The position numbers and the translations under genes are program-made. From positions 2,480,001 through 2,544,000 of the forward strand of contig CAWHEF010000002.1 in NCBI GenBank assembly GCA_963828385.1: a stretch of DNA of 64,000 nt, read 5' to 3'. The stretch comes from Bog-756 sp963828385. GTDB lineage: Bacteria; Actinomycetota; Acidimicrobiia; Acidimicrobiales; RAAP-2. Below, in pieces: positions 18,553 to 27,470 of this stretch; positions within the stretch are counted from its first letter, which is position 1; the number at the start of each line of letters is the position of its first letter. The notes under the pieces are model-generated. The model was given only the letters and a program-made list of their open reading frames with translations. It was not told the origin of the DNA and made no database searches.

Positions 18553-19335
18553 TCACGTCTGATGGACGGGACACCACCACGTGGTCCGACCGCCGACCGT
18601 CCCCCGCTCGAGTTCGGCCCCGTCCCGCGGGCAGCGGCCTCCGCTCCGGCGCTCTTCCATGAGACCACCTCGATGGGATCCGCCTCGATCGATCAGATCG
18701 GCGATCGTCCGCACGAGGTTCCGATGGAGCCGTCGTAGCTCGGCTTTCCCGAGCGATCTGCCCGGCCGCCACGGAGCCAGCGACGCTCGCCAGAGCACTT
18801 CATCGACGATCAGGTTCCCGATCCCCGCAACTCGGGACTGGTCCAGCAGTCGTGCCTTGACCGGCGCCGAGGAGCCCCGCAGGGCTGCTTCGAGCTGGCC
18901 CAGCGAGATCGATGCCGCATCCGGGCCCAATCCGGACAGGTCGGGATCCAACGAGACCCCTCCCAGCCTCCGCGGATCGTGGACCACGAGGCTCCCTCCG
19001 TCGTCGAATCCCACGGTGAGCCGCTCCCAGGACCGCTCTCGCCGGGCCGGGCTGAAGAGCAGCTGCTCGACGCCTGCCCGGCCGTCCACCACCAGCATCC
19101 CGGTCATGCCGAAACGGAGTCCCAGCACCGGACCACCGGACAGGTCGAGCAGCAACACCTTGCCCAAGCGGCGGGCGAGCTCGATCTCCCGGCCCTTCAG
19201 AGTGCGTGCCAGAGTCCGAGAGTCCAACCCTCGCTTCAGATACCACGCGTCGCGTGATTCGACCGAAGCGATCCGACGGCCGCAGGCCCGCTCGGCCAGC
19301 AGGCGATAGCCCTCAACTTCCGGCAGCTCAGGCAC
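18553..19335 (-). CDS. Fpg/Nei family DNA glycosylase with altered zinc finger
   Basis: 260-residue base-excision repair glycosylase/AP lyase. It starts with the catalytic MPELPEVEG (Pro2 nucleophile, Glu3) and has the H2TH region near QSRVAGIGNLIVDEVLW. The C-terminal zinc finger is atypical: the first pair reads CPRD and the second CPVH, so two of four cysteine ligands are replaced by Asp and His. This may bind zinc as C-D-C-H or be a zincless finger. Lesion specificity cannot be assigned between Fpg and Nei. Confidence 0.9.
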   Translation of the reverse strand: MPELPEVEGYRLLAERACGRRIASVESRDAWYLKRGLDSRTLARTLKGREIELARRLGKVLLLDLSGGPVLGLRFGMTGMLVVDGRAGVEQLLFSPARRERSWERLTVGFDDGGSLVVHDPRRLGGVSLDPDLSGLGPDAASISLGQLEAALRGSSAPVKARLLDQSRVAGIGNLIVDEVLWRASLAPWRPGRSLGKAELRRLHRNLVRTIADLIDRGGSHRGGLMEERRSGGRCPRDGAELERGTVGGRTTWWCPVHQT

Positions 19336-19444
19336 TGGCCGAGGGTAACGGCGATCTTGGGAGGTCGTCCCGACTGTCCCCGGTTCCCCCGGTTGTGCCG
19401 GTTCCCCCGGTTGTCCCGGTTGTCCCAGGCCCGACCGTGCTCGC

Positions 19445-19450
19445 TAGGGT
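19445..19450 (+). promoter_or_regulatory. candidate -10 of a leaderless promoter for the FrhB-like gene
   Basis: TAGGGT six bases before the ATG, with no Shine-Dalgarno sequence. A TTGTCC at 19420-19425 is a possible -35 at 19 bases. Transcription would start at or next to the ATG. Confidence 0.5.
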
Positions 19451-19456
19451 TGGACC

Positions 19457-20581
19457 ATGCCCCCCGAGAAGCCGCAGTGGGCCGAGCTGTTCACCGAGGT
19501 CGTGACGTCCGGCCTGTGCACCGGGTGTGCCGCCTGCATCGTGGCCTGCCCTTACGACGTCCTCTCCTATGACGACACCGGTGGCCGCTACAGGCCGTTC
19601 CACATCGACGCCGAGGGCGGTCCCGAGAACTGCACCCACGGCCTCAAGGGCTGCACGATGTGCACCCGAGCCTGCCCACGCTTCCGGTTGTGGGAGCCGG
19701 AGATCGACACCCACCTCTTCGGAAGGGAGCGCACGGACGACGAAGTGGCAGGCATCTCGTCGGACACGCTGCTCGTCCGCGCAACCGATCCGGAGATCCT
19801 CGCCCTGGGACAGGACGGTGGTCTCGTCTCGGCACTCCTCATCTGGGCTCTCGAGCACGACGTGATCGACGCCGCACTGGTATCCGTGCTGGAGGGTGAC
19901 GGATCGACTTGGAAGGCGGTGCCCGGGCTGGCGACGACGAGGTCCGAGGTGCTCGCCGCCGCCGGGTCGCGCTACACGTACTCGGCCAATCCCCTCGCCT
20001 ACCCGAAGGCGATCGAAGCCGGTGCCGAGCGGATCGCGCTGGTCGGCATGGGGTGCCAGTCATCGGCCGCTCCGGTGATGAAGGCGCGCAAAGCGGGGAA
20101 GATCGCCCGTCGACTCTCACTGACCATCGGCTTGATGTGCTCGAAGACGTTCGACGACGCCATCTTTCCCGAGCTGTTCGAGTCCAAATACGGAATCAGC
20201 CGTGCGGACATCGAGAAGATGAACATCAAGGGCGTGTTCCAGGTGTGGACGCGCGACGGCGAGTATCACGAGATCCCCTTGAAGGAGGCCCACGCGTGGA
20301 CTCGTGAAGGCTGCACCCTCTGTCCCGACTTCGCCGCCGAGCATGCCGACATCTCTACCGGAGGCATCGGAGCGTTCAACGATTGGACGCTCACGATCGT
20401 CCGGACCGCACAAGGACGGGACCTTCTCGATGGGATGATCGCCGACGGCGCCATCGAGACGAGACCGGGAGACGACGATCCCGGGGCGATCGCCCTGCTC
20501 CATCGCCTGGCCCGGGTCAGCAGACGGCGCTGGCCGGAGACGGCGATCCCCATGCCGAGACGGCTCCCCACGTCGGCCTGA
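19457..20581 (+). CDS. FrhB/FdhB-like iron-sulfur flavoprotein (coenzyme F420 hydrogenase/dehydrogenase beta subunit family)
   Basis: 374 residues. Two ferredoxin-like cluster motifs at the N-terminus: CTGCAACIVACP (~residues 22-33) and a CTHGLKGCTMCTRACP stretch (~56-71). The FrhB N- and C-terminal domains follow, with VGMGCQSSAA and a C-terminal cysteine pair (GCTLCPDF). Family members bind FAD and move electrons between F420 and a partner. No hydrogenase or F420 biosynthesis gene is in the window, so partner and direction are unknown. Probably leaderless. Confidence 0.85.
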   Translation: MPPEKPQWAELFTEVVTSGLCTGCAACIVACPYDVLSYDDTGGRYRPFHIDAEGGPENCTHGLKGCTMCTRACPRFRLWEPEIDTHLFGRERTDDEVAGISSDTLLVRATDPEILALGQDGGLVSALLIWALEHDVIDAALVSVLEGDGSTWKAVPGLATTRSEVLAAAGSRYTYSANPLAYPKAIEAGAERIALVGMGCQSSAAPVMKARKAGKIARRLSLTIGLMCSKTFDDAIFPELFESKYGISRADIEKMNIKGVFQVWTRDGEYHEIPLKEAHAWTREGCTLCPDFAAEHADISTGGIGAFNDWTLTIVRTAQGRDLLDGMIADGAIETRPGDDDPGAIALLHRLARVSRRRWPETAIPMPRRLPTSA

Positions 20582-20925
20582 CCTTCGCCCCGTCCCGCGA
20601 CCCCGAGCTACCGCGCTCGGTCCCCCTTCGACCACGCTCCGCCGCGGCCTGGGCGACACCGTCGGCCCGGCGGCAGCCTTGCGTAGAGCGCAGCCCGGTC
20701 GCCTGCTATCGAGGGTAGGAAACGGATAAGAATCGCCCGCCACAGGTGCTCGTCGCCGGCACCATCATCGGCGCCTCACATACGCTCGTTTGGCCGAGAC
20801 CGACAGACAGCCAGACCGACAGACAGCCAGACCGACAGCAAGCCTGACCGACAGCAACAGACCCCCGCTCGAAGCAGTCCCGCCCGGCGGCGACGGGACA
20901 TTCGAGTGCACAGGAGGACCTCGCC
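20582..20925. other. intergenic leader region with tandem repeats
   Basis: About 344 bases upstream of the MMPL gene. It holds a 16-bp fourfold repeat and a good AGGAGG ribosome binding site at 20912-20917. A weak promoter-like pair TTGCGT (20679) and TGCTAT (20703) with 18-base spacing is present. No open frame with family character is seen. Confidence 0.55.
20797..20860. repeat. 16-bp tandem repeat, 4 copies
   Basis: Units AGACCGACAGACAGCC at 20797, 20813, then diverged copies at 20829 and 20845, in the 5' leader of the MMPL transporter gene. Confidence 0.9.
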
Positions 20926-23343
20926 TTGTTCGCCGCCATCGGACGATTCAGCGTGCGGTACCGCTGGGCGATCATCGTCGGCTGGGTCGTCGCCACCGCG
21001 GTCCTGGTCATGGTGCTTCCGTCGATGTCGAGCGTCGAGAAGAACAGCAACTCCGACTACCTCCCGGCGTCGGCCCCGAGCGCCGAGGCCAACACCCTCA
21101 ACGCCGCCTTCGGTTCGAATTCGGTCACCACCTTCGTCGCCGCCAGGACGGGGGCGCCCCTCACTCCGAGCGACAATGCGGCCATCGGACGGATCGAGCA
21201 GTCCATGCGATCGGTCCGTCATGTCTCCTCGGTCGTCGACCAGGGCCCCTCCGCGAACGGCGAGGCCCACCGGGCCCTTGTCCAACTCGACCTGCCCTCA
21301 ACGGGCGGCAACAGCGAGCGCTCTGCCGCCGTGACCGCCCTGCGGTCCACGTTCGACACGGCCGGCGCTCCACCCGGTCTGGCCCTCCACCTGACCGGTG
21401 GTGTCGCCTCGTCCGTGGACTCACAGAACCAGAGCAACCATGCCGCCGCCCTCACCGAGATCCTGTCGGTCCTCTTCATCATCGCCCTCTTGTTCCTGAC
21501 CTTCCGGGCCCTGCTCGCTCCCGTCGTGGCCCTGCTGCCGTCGATGGTCGCCATGCTCGCTGCCGGACCGATCATCGCCTTGTCCGCGCACGTCGGGGTG
21601 CAGGTGTCCACCCTCACCCCCATCCTCCTCACGGTCCTCCTCCTCGGCGCCGGCACCGACTACGGCCTCTTCCTCATCTTCCGTCTGAGGGAGGAGCTCC
21701 GTGGCGGCAGAGACGTCCACGACGCCGTGGCGTTCTCGGTCTGCAAGGTGGGCGAGTCCATCACCTTCTCGGGTCTCACGGTGATGGGTGCTCTCGCCAC
21801 CGTCGTCATCGCCACCTTCGGCCTCTACCAGGGATTGGGTCCGGCGCTCGCCATCGGCATCGCCATCGCCCTCCTGGCCAATCTCACCCTGCTGCCGGCC
21901 CTCCTCGCCGTGCTCGGTCGAAGCGTGTTCTGGCCGCGCCTCCCCCGTCCCGGTCTTCACCGCGGCGGGGCATGGGGAACGATCGCCGGCAAGGTGGTGG
22001 CCCGTCCGGTCATCACCCTCGTCGTGGGACTCGTCATCCTCGGCGGACTCGCCCTGTCGATGCTGTCCTATGCGCCGACGGGCTTCAACGACCAGCCGGC
22101 GTCGGCGACATCGGACTCCGGGAGGGGGCAAGCCGTCCTCGTGACGGACTTCCCAGCGGCGGGTGCCGATTCCGCCAAGGTCCTCTTCCGGCTGGACCGG
22201 TCGGCATGGGAGGAGCCCCAGGTGCTGGCCGAGGCTCAGTCGGGGCTCGAACGGGCCGGCGGTCTCGCTCTCGTCACCGGACCTCTCAATCCCAACGGAA
22301 TCCCCGTGACGTCGACGGCTCTAGCCGACGCTCACCAGCAGTTCGGGACCTACGGCGCGGCGGCCGGCCTGGGATCGCCTCCTCCACCGGGCTCGACCGT
22401 CTCCAGCGAGGCATTCGATGCCTACAAGCAGTCGGCCCAGTTCATAAGCTCCGACGGACGCACCATCCGGTTCGACGTGTCGCTCGCAGCGGGTCCCGCC
22501 GACAGCACGGCCGCCACCGATTCCATTCCGGCGGTACGGGCGTCCATCTCCCGGGTGGCCCACGACATCGGCGCCACCTCGAGTGGCATGGTCGGCGATG
22601 CCTCGTTTGCAGCAGACGTCGCCGTCAGTTCGGGCCACGACCTCGCTCTGATCATCCCGATCGTTCTGATCGTCCTCGCAGTCCTACTCGTCATCGTCCT
22701 TCGGAGCCTCGTGGCACCCCTCTACCTAGTGGCGAGCGTCGGGCTGTCGTATCTGGCGTCGTTGGGACTCGCCGTTCTCGTCTTCGAGCTGATCGGTGGT
22801 CAGGACGGCATCAACTTCGTCCTCCCGTTCTTCATGTTCATCTTCATCATGGCGCTTGGCCAGGACTACAACATCCTGGTCATGACGCGCATCCGTGAAG
22901 AGGCGCATCACGCGCCGATCCATGAGGCCGTCTGCCGCGCCGTGAAGGCGACGGGCACGACGGTCACGTCGGCGGGATTGATCCTCGCCGGCACGTTCGG
23001 CGTGCTCACCGCCACCGGTGACACCCAGGTCCAGGAGATCGGCCTCGGCCTGGCCGGCGGCATCCTGCTCGACACGTTCTTCGTCCGTACGTTGCTCGTT
23101 CCCTCGGTCGCCGTCCTCCTGGGCCGCTGGAACTGGTGGCCATCGAGGCTGTCCGACGATGACGGCGGTGGTGAGGAGCACGACTCGGCCGACGGTGTGC
23201 CCGGACCGCGCCCTATTGGAAGTTGTGAGGCGGAGGCGGAGGCGGGGACGGCAAAGACAAAGGCGGAGCCGGGGACGGCGGCGGAGGCGAAGGCGGCCGG
23301 GGCCGAGTCCCCGGAGGGAGCTCTCGTCGGCGGCCGGCGGTAG
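20926..23343 (+). CDS. MMPL/RND family transporter
   Basis: 805-residue inner-membrane transporter with two MMPL domains. Each has an N-terminal helix, a ~200-residue periplasmic loop and five or six clustered helices; GAGTDYGLFLIFRLREE in the first and ALGQDYNILVMTRIREE in the second are the proton-relay Asp-Tyr motifs of MmpL proteins. The start is TTG with AGGAGG eight bases upstream. Mycobacterial homologues export lipids and siderophores; the substrate here is unknown. The last ~40 residues are a Lys/Glu/Ala low-complexity tail with short repeats. Confidence 0.92.
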   Translation: MFAAIGRFSVRYRWAIIVGWVVATAVLVMVLPSMSSVEKNSNSDYLPASAPSAEANTLNAAFGSNSVTTFVAARTGAPLTPSDNAAIGRIEQSMRSVRHVSSVVDQGPSANGEAHRALVQLDLPSTGGNSERSAAVTALRSTFDTAGAPPGLALHLTGGVASSVDSQNQSNHAAALTEILSVLFIIALLFLTFRALLAPVVALLPSMVAMLAAGPIIALSAHVGVQVSTLTPILLTVLLLGAGTDYGLFLIFRLREELRGGRDVHDAVAFSVCKVGESITFSGLTVMGALATVVIATFGLYQGLGPALAIGIAIALLANLTLLPALLAVLGRSVFWPRLPRPGLHRGGAWGTIAGKVVARPVITLVVGLVILGGLALSMLSYAPTGFNDQPASATSDSGRGQAVLVTDFPAAGADSAKVLFRLDRSAWEEPQVLAEAQSGLERAGGLALVTGPLNPNGIPVTSTALADAHQQFGTYGAAAGLGSPPPPGSTVSSEAFDAYKQSAQFISSDGRTIRFDVSLAAGPADSTAATDSIPAVRASISRVAHDIGATSSGMVGDASFAADVAVSSGHDLALIIPIVLIVLAVLLVIVLRSLVAPLYLVASVGLSYLASLGLAVLVFELIGGQDGINFVLPFFMFIFIMALGQDYNILVMTRIREEAHHAPIHEAVCRAVKATGTTVTSAGLILAGTFGVLTATGDTQVQEIGLGLAGGILLDTFFVRTLLVPSVAVLLGRWNWWPSRLSDDDGGGEEHDSADGVPGPRPIGSCEAEAEAGTAKTKAEPGTAAEAKAAGAESPEGALVGGRR

Positions 23344-23423
23344 GCATCCCCGGTTGCTCGGGACGTCACCGCCACCGCCAATCCGGCCTGAGCTCGCAGC
23401 CAGCCCGAGTACGGTGAACGGTC

Positions 23424-24200
23424 GTGGCCAGCCGCACAACACGATCGAGCCGACCCACCACGGTGCTCCTGGTCAGGCATGGTCGCACGCCGACGACCGG
23501 CGCGGTCCTGCCGGGACGCGCACCCGGGCTCCATCTCTCGGCCGAGGGCGAGGCACAAGCGGCGGCGGTCGCCGACCGGATCAGCGCAATCGGCTCGTCC
23601 GGTGCTGCTGGCTCGGACGGCTCGGACGGCTCGCTCGGCGAGACCGCCGACTCCGCCACCAAGACCACCAAGGCCGCCAAGGCCGCCAAGGGCCGCCCGA
23701 GGCCGACGAAGACGGACCGCAAGCCACCGGTCGCCGTGTACGCGTCGCCGCTCGAGCGGACATCGGAGACGGCGAGGCCGATCGCCCGGCGGCTCGGACT
23801 GCGAGTCCGGACGGAACGTGGTCTCGTCGAATGCGACTTCGGCGAGTGGACCGGCACCCGGCTCCAGGCACTTGCCAAGAAGCCCGAATGGTCGCAGGTC
23901 CAGCGGCACCCGAGCTCCTTCCGCTTCCCGGCCGGCGAATCGTTCCTCGAGATGCAGTCGAGGATGGTCTCCACCCTGAAGAGGCTCGTCGACCGCCATC
24001 CCGGTGAGACCATCGTCGCCGTCTCTCACGCCGACCCGATCAAGGCGGCAGTCGCCTCGGCCGCGGGAACCCACCTCGATCTCTTCCAGCGGCTCGTCAT
24101 CACGCCGTGCTCGGTCTCAGCGGTCGTCCACACAGAAGCCGGTCCCCACGTGCTCTGCGTGAACTCGACGGCGTCGCTGACGGAGTTGTCCCTCGCATGA
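23424..24200 (+). CDS. histidine phosphatase family protein (MSMEG_4193-like)
   Basis: 258 residues of the phosphoglycerate-mutase fold. The phosphohistidine motif VRHGRTP is at ~17-23, a second catalytic Arg in YASPLERTSETA, and the final His in VSHADP. A ~40-residue Ser/Gly then Lys/Ala-rich insertion (about residues 58-98) interrupts the fold and is repetitive at DNA level. GTG start at 23424 with TACGGT eight bases upstream and no ribosome binding site. Conserved neighbour of DUF3090 and SCO1664 genes in actinobacteria; role unknown. Confidence 0.88.
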   Translation: MASRTTRSSRPTTVLLVRHGRTPTTGAVLPGRAPGLHLSAEGEAQAAAVADRISAIGSSGAAGSDGSDGSLGETADSATKTTKAAKAAKGRPRPTKTDRKPPVAVYASPLERTSETARPIARRLGLRVRTERGLVECDFGEWTGTRLQALAKKPEWSQVQRHPSSFRFPAGESFLEMQSRMVSTLKRLVDRHPGETIVAVSHADPIKAAVASAAGTHLDLFQRLVITPCSVSAVVHTEAGPHVLCVNSTASLTELSLA

Positions 24201-24291
24201 TCGCCGGATGGGGTGGGCGAGTGGGTGATCGGGTGGTGTCGGCAATGGTCGGCAGTCATCGGCGACCAACGGCGCCAACCATGGGCGCCGG

Positions 24292-24333
24292 CCATGAGCG
24301 GGCAGCCATGCGCGGGCAACCATGCGCGGGCAA
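24292..24333. repeat. 14-bp tandem repeat, 3 copies, each with an ATG
   Basis: Units of CCATGCGCGGGCAA (first copy slightly diverged) directly before the start codon of the DUF3090 gene. Because the period is 14, successive ATGs fall in different frames. Confidence 0.85.
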
Positions 24334-24335
24334 CC

Positions 24336-24845
24336 ATGAGTGACGGCATGAGCGAAGGCCACGACCTCCCCGCCCCGGAACGGATCACCGTGGGCACGGT
24401 CGGGCCCCCGGGGAGCCGCGTGTTCCTGTTCCAATGTCGGCAGGGCGACACGGTCCTCACGCTCAAGATGGAGAAGCAGCAGGTGGCGATCATGGCCGAG
24501 TACCTGACCCGCATCGTCAAGAGCGAGCAGCGCCCTGGCCCGCTTCCCGACCCGTCCCCCCTGGAGGAGCCGGCCGAGCCGGCGTGGGTGGTGGGCACGA
24601 TCGGCGTGTCGTTCGACTCGGCCGAGGACCGCATCGTGCTCGTCATCGAGGAGCAGGTCGCCGAGGACGAGAGCGGGGCCATCGCCAGGCTCTCCGTCAC
24701 CCGCGAACAGGCGGCGACCTTCGCCATCCAGGCCACGGCCCTCGTGGAGGCGGGCCGGCCCCCGTGCCCCCTCTGCGGCTCACCGCTCGATCCGTCGGGA
24801 CACGAGTGCCCCCGCACCAACGGTCACCGACCCCCGGCGGTGTGA
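24336..24845 (+). CDS. DUF3090 family protein
   Basis: 169 residues. Matches the DUF3090 family: a beta-rich region (VGPPGSRVFLFQCRQGDTVLTLKMEKQQV type) and a C-terminal zinc-ribbon-like CPLCGSPLDPSGHECPR. Function of the family is unknown. The ATG at 24336 (MSDGMSEG) is chosen over an open extension to 24213 because that stretch is repeat DNA and not conserved. The stop overlaps the next start (GTGA). Middle gene of the histidine phosphatase-DUF3090-SCO1664 cluster. Confidence 0.88.
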   Translation: MSDGMSEGHDLPAPERITVGTVGPPGSRVFLFQCRQGDTVLTLKMEKQQVAIMAEYLTRIVKSEQRPGPLPDPSPLEEPAEPAWVVGTIGVSFDSAEDRIVLVIEEQVAEDESGAIARLSVTREQAATFAIQATALVEAGRPPCPLCGSPLDPSGHECPRTNGHRPPAV

Positions 24846-25642
24846 AGGGTTGGAGCCGGCAGACCGGTCCTGATCTCGAAACCGTGGTCGACCGCCTGTC
24901 GACGGCGGATCTGGAGGTCGTCGGGCGGCTGCCGTGGAGCTCGAACATGACGTTCCTGGTATCGGTCAAGCTCGATCCCGACGACCGCCCCGACCGCCCC
25001 GACGGCGACGACCCCCCCGACCGCCCCGACGGCGACGACCCCCCCGACCAGCTCCTCGCCGTGTACAAGCCCGAGCGCGGCGAACGGTCCCTGTGGGACT
25101 TCCCCGACGGGCTCTTCCGCCGGGAGGTGGCCGCCTACGAGCTGTCCGAGGCCCTCGGATGGAACATCGTCCCACCGACGGTCCTGCGCCACGACGGGCC
25201 CTTCGGAACCGGTTCAGTCCAGCTCTTCGTCGATGTCGACTACGCGCGTCACTACTTCACCCTGTTGGAGGACGGCACGTTCGACGCCATGCTCCGGACC
25301 GTGTGCGCCTTCGATGTCGTGGTGAACAACGCCGACCGCAAGAGCGGGCACGTGCTCTGGAGCGACGACTCCCGACTGTGGGCCATCGACCACGGTCTCT
25401 GCTTCCACGCCCAGCCCAAGCTGCGCACCGTCATCTGGGACTTCGCCGGTGACGCCGTCGCCCGAGGGGTGCTCGCCGACCTGTCCCGTCTCGGCGACGG
25501 CGTGCCCGACGCGCTTGGTCGTCTCCTCAGCGGCAGCGAGCAGCGAGCGTTGCTCAACAGGATCGAGTCGTTCGTGGCCTGCGGGCGCTTCCCCGACCCG
25601 ATCGGTGGCGACAGGCCTCCGTACCCGTGGCCGCTCGTGTGA
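24842..25642 (+). CDS. SCO1664 family protein (PI3/PI4-kinase-like fold)
   Basis: 266 residues. Family signature YKPERGERSLWDFPDG, then kinase-like catalytic blocks NNADRKSGHVL and WAIDHGLCFH. GTG start at 24842 overlapping the DUF3090 stop; the frame further upstream is a shadow of DUF3090. Near residue 50 there is a two-copy nine-residue repeat DRPDGDDPP encoded by a 27-bp tandem duplication inside a loop. Biochemical role of the family is not established. In many actinobacteria mshC follows; here the convergent ETF genes follow. Confidence 0.87.
   Translation: MKGWSRQTGPDLETVVDRLSTADLEVVGRLPWSSNMTFLVSVKLDPDDRPDRPDGDDPPDRPDGDDPPDQLLAVYKPERGERSLWDFPDGLFRREVAAYELSEALGWNIVPPTVLRHDGPFGTGSVQLFVDVDYARHYFTLLEDGTFDAMLRTVCAFDVVVNNADRKSGHVLWSDDSRLWAIDHGLCFHAQPKLRTVIWDFAGDAVARGVLADLSRLGDGVPDALGRLLSGSEQRALLNRIESFVACGRFPDPIGGDRPPYPWPLV
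24992..25045. repeat. 27-bp in-frame tandem repeat, 2 copies
   Basis: Exact duplication of a 27-base unit encoding DRPDGDDPP within the SCO1664 family gene. Confidence 0.88.
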
Positions 25643-25658
25643 GCAGCCTGCGCACCTC

Positions 25659-25673
25659 GGGCCCGGTGGGCCC
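25659..25673. terminator. short hairpin between convergent genes
   Basis: GGGCCC-GGT-GGGCCC inverted repeat in the gap between SCO1664 (plus) and etfA (minus). Stem of 6, no T-tract. Confidence 0.3.
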
Positions 25674-25699
25674 GGTGAGCCGGCCCCGGTGCGTTCCGT

Positions 25700-26671
25700 T
25701 CAGCTCCTCGACTTCAGCGTCTCGATGAGCGCAGGCAGGACCTTGTGCACGTCGCCCACGATGCCGAGGTCGGCGACCGAGAAGATGGGCGCGTCCTGGT
25801 CCTTGTTGATGGCCACGATGTTCTTCGAGTTCTTCATGCCCACCAGGTGCTGGGTGGCGCCCGAGATCCCGAAGGCCAGATAGACGGTGGGCTTCACCGT
25901 CTTGCCGGTCTGCCCCACCTGGTGCGAGTAGGGAACCCATCCGGCGTCGACGATGGCTCGGCTCGCACCGGGTGCGCCCTTCAGCAGTCCGGCCAGCTCC
26001 TCGATGAGCGGGTACTGGTCCTTGTCGCCGAGCCCTCGTCCGCCCGACACCACCACATCCGCCTCGTCCAGCTTGGGCCCGCTCAACTCCTCGACATGTC
26101 TGGACAGGATCCGGGCGGCGTTGGCCGTTCCCGTGTCCTCTGCGGGGAGCTCGTTGACGGCGGCGGCCCCGCCACCGGACGGCTCGGCCGGGAACGACTT
26201 GGCCCTGACCACGAAGATGGCCGGCCCCTCCCCGGTGAACGTGGCCGTCAGCACCTGGGTCCCGCCGAAGATGGCGTGGGTCGAGGTGAGCCCCCCGTCG
26301 TCGGCGACCAGGTCGACCACGTTCGTGAGCACGGGGCGGTCGAGCTTGACCGAGAGGCGGCCGGCGATGTCCCGCCCGTCGTAGGTGGCGGGGAACAGGA
26401 CGGCGTCAGGACCGGCGCCGGCGGCCACGGCGGCAGCGATGGCGGAAGCGACCGGGACCCCGGGCAGGGCGCCGCTCAGATCGCCCACGTCGTGGACCGT
26501 GGTCACTCCGTACTCACCGAGGGTGCCGGCCACCGAGGCGGTGGCGTCCCCGTAGGCGACGGCCTCGACCGTCGAAGCCAGCGACCGGGCCTGAGTGATG
26601 AGCTCGAGGGAGGTGGTAGTGGGGGCCCCGTCGGAAACTTCGGCCAGGACCCAGATCTTGTCGACAGGCAT
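25700..26671 (-). CDS. etfA: electron transfer flavoprotein alpha subunit
   Basis: 323 residues, FAD-binding subunit of the ETF dimer that accepts electrons from acyl-CoA dehydrogenases. The C-terminal FAD domain is clear: VVSGGRGLGDKDQYPLI, then DAGWVPYSHQVGQTGKTV, LAFGISGATQH and INKDQDAPIF. Encoded 19 bases after etfB on the same strand. With the acyl-CoA dehydrogenase at 60-61 kb and the hydratase at 56 kb it supports beta-oxidation capacity. Confidence 0.95.
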   Translation of the reverse strand: MPVDKIWVLAEVSDGAPTTTSLELITQARSLASTVEAVAYGDATASVAGTLGEYGVTTVHDVGDLSGALPGVPVASAIAAAVAAGAGPDAVLFPATYDGRDIAGRLSVKLDRPVLTNVVDLVADDGGLTSTHAIFGGTQVLTATFTGEGPAIFVVRAKSFPAEPSGGGAAAVNELPAEDTGTANAARILSRHVEELSGPKLDEADVVVSGGRGLGDKDQYPLIEELAGLLKGAPGASRAIVDAGWVPYSHQVGQTGKTVKPTVYLAFGISGATQHLVGMKNSKNIVAINKDQDAPIFSVADLGIVGDVHKVLPALIETLKSRS

Positions 26672-26690
26672 GTGCGTTCTCCTACCGGCC

Positions 26691-27470
26691 CTAGATGACC
26701 TTCAGTTGTTCGAGGAATGCGGTGATCCGCTGGGCGCCGTCGCCCTCGTCGACCACGATCTCGCCGGCCGTCCGGGCCTCGGCGTCGGCCACGCCGGTGA
26801 TCTCCTGGCGCGACCCGGGCGCGCCCACCTGCCCGGCGTCGATACCGAGATCACCTACGGACAGGGTCTCGACCGGCTTCGACTTGGCTGCCATGATCCC
26901 CTTGAACGAGGGGTACCGGGGCTCGACCACACCGGCCGTCACCGTCACGACGGCGGGCAGTGGGCTCTCGACGTCGTCATAGCCGGCCTCGGTCTGGCGC
27001 TCCACTTTGACCGAGGACCCGTCGACCTCCACGTTCTTGGCGAACGTCACCGAGGGCCAGCCCAGCAGCTCGGCGACCTGGACCGGGGTGGTGCCGGTGT
27101 AGCCGTCGGTCGACTCGGTGGCGGCGAGCACCAGGTCCGGCTCGGCACGCTTGATCGCCGCCGCCAGGACCTTGGCCGTCCCCAGGGCGTCGGTGCCGGC
27201 CAGGGCGTCGTCGCTCACGAGGATGGCCTTGGCCGCGCCCATGGCGAGGGCCGTACGCAGCCCCGACGTCTCTCCGTTGGGCGCCATCGACACGAGGGTC
27301 ACGTCGCCTCCGCCGGCGGCGTCGGCCAGCTGGAGCGCCATCTCCACCCCGTATGAGTCCGAGTCGTCGAGGATCAGCTTCCCCTCCCGGACAAGGTTCT
27401 TCGTCCCCGGGTCGAGAGCCGCCGGGGCCGCCGGATCGGGGATCTGCTTGACACAGACAACGACGTTCAT
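26691..27470 (-). CDS. etfB: electron transfer flavoprotein beta subunit
   Basis: 259 residues beginning MNVVVCVKQIPDP, the canonical ETF-beta start. The AMP-binding region and the signature VEPRYPSFKGIMAAKSKP near residue 185 are intact. The ATG at 27470 overlaps the stop of the GDPD gene (ATGA), so GDPD, etfB and etfA form one operon. The frame remains open upstream but that is the shadow of GDPD. Confidence 0.95.
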   Translation of the reverse strand: MNVVVCVKQIPDPAAPAALDPGTKNLVREGKLILDDSDSYGVEMALQLADAAGGGDVTLVSMAPNGETSGLRTALAMGAAKAILVSDDALAGTDALGTAKVLAAAIKRAEPDLVLAATESTDGYTGTTPVQVAELLGWPSVTFAKNVEVDGSSVKVERQTEAGYDDVESPLPAVVTVTAGVVEPRYPSFKGIMAAKSKPVETLSVGDLGIDAGQVGAPGSRQEITGVADAEARTAGEIVVDEGDGAQRITAFLEQLKVI

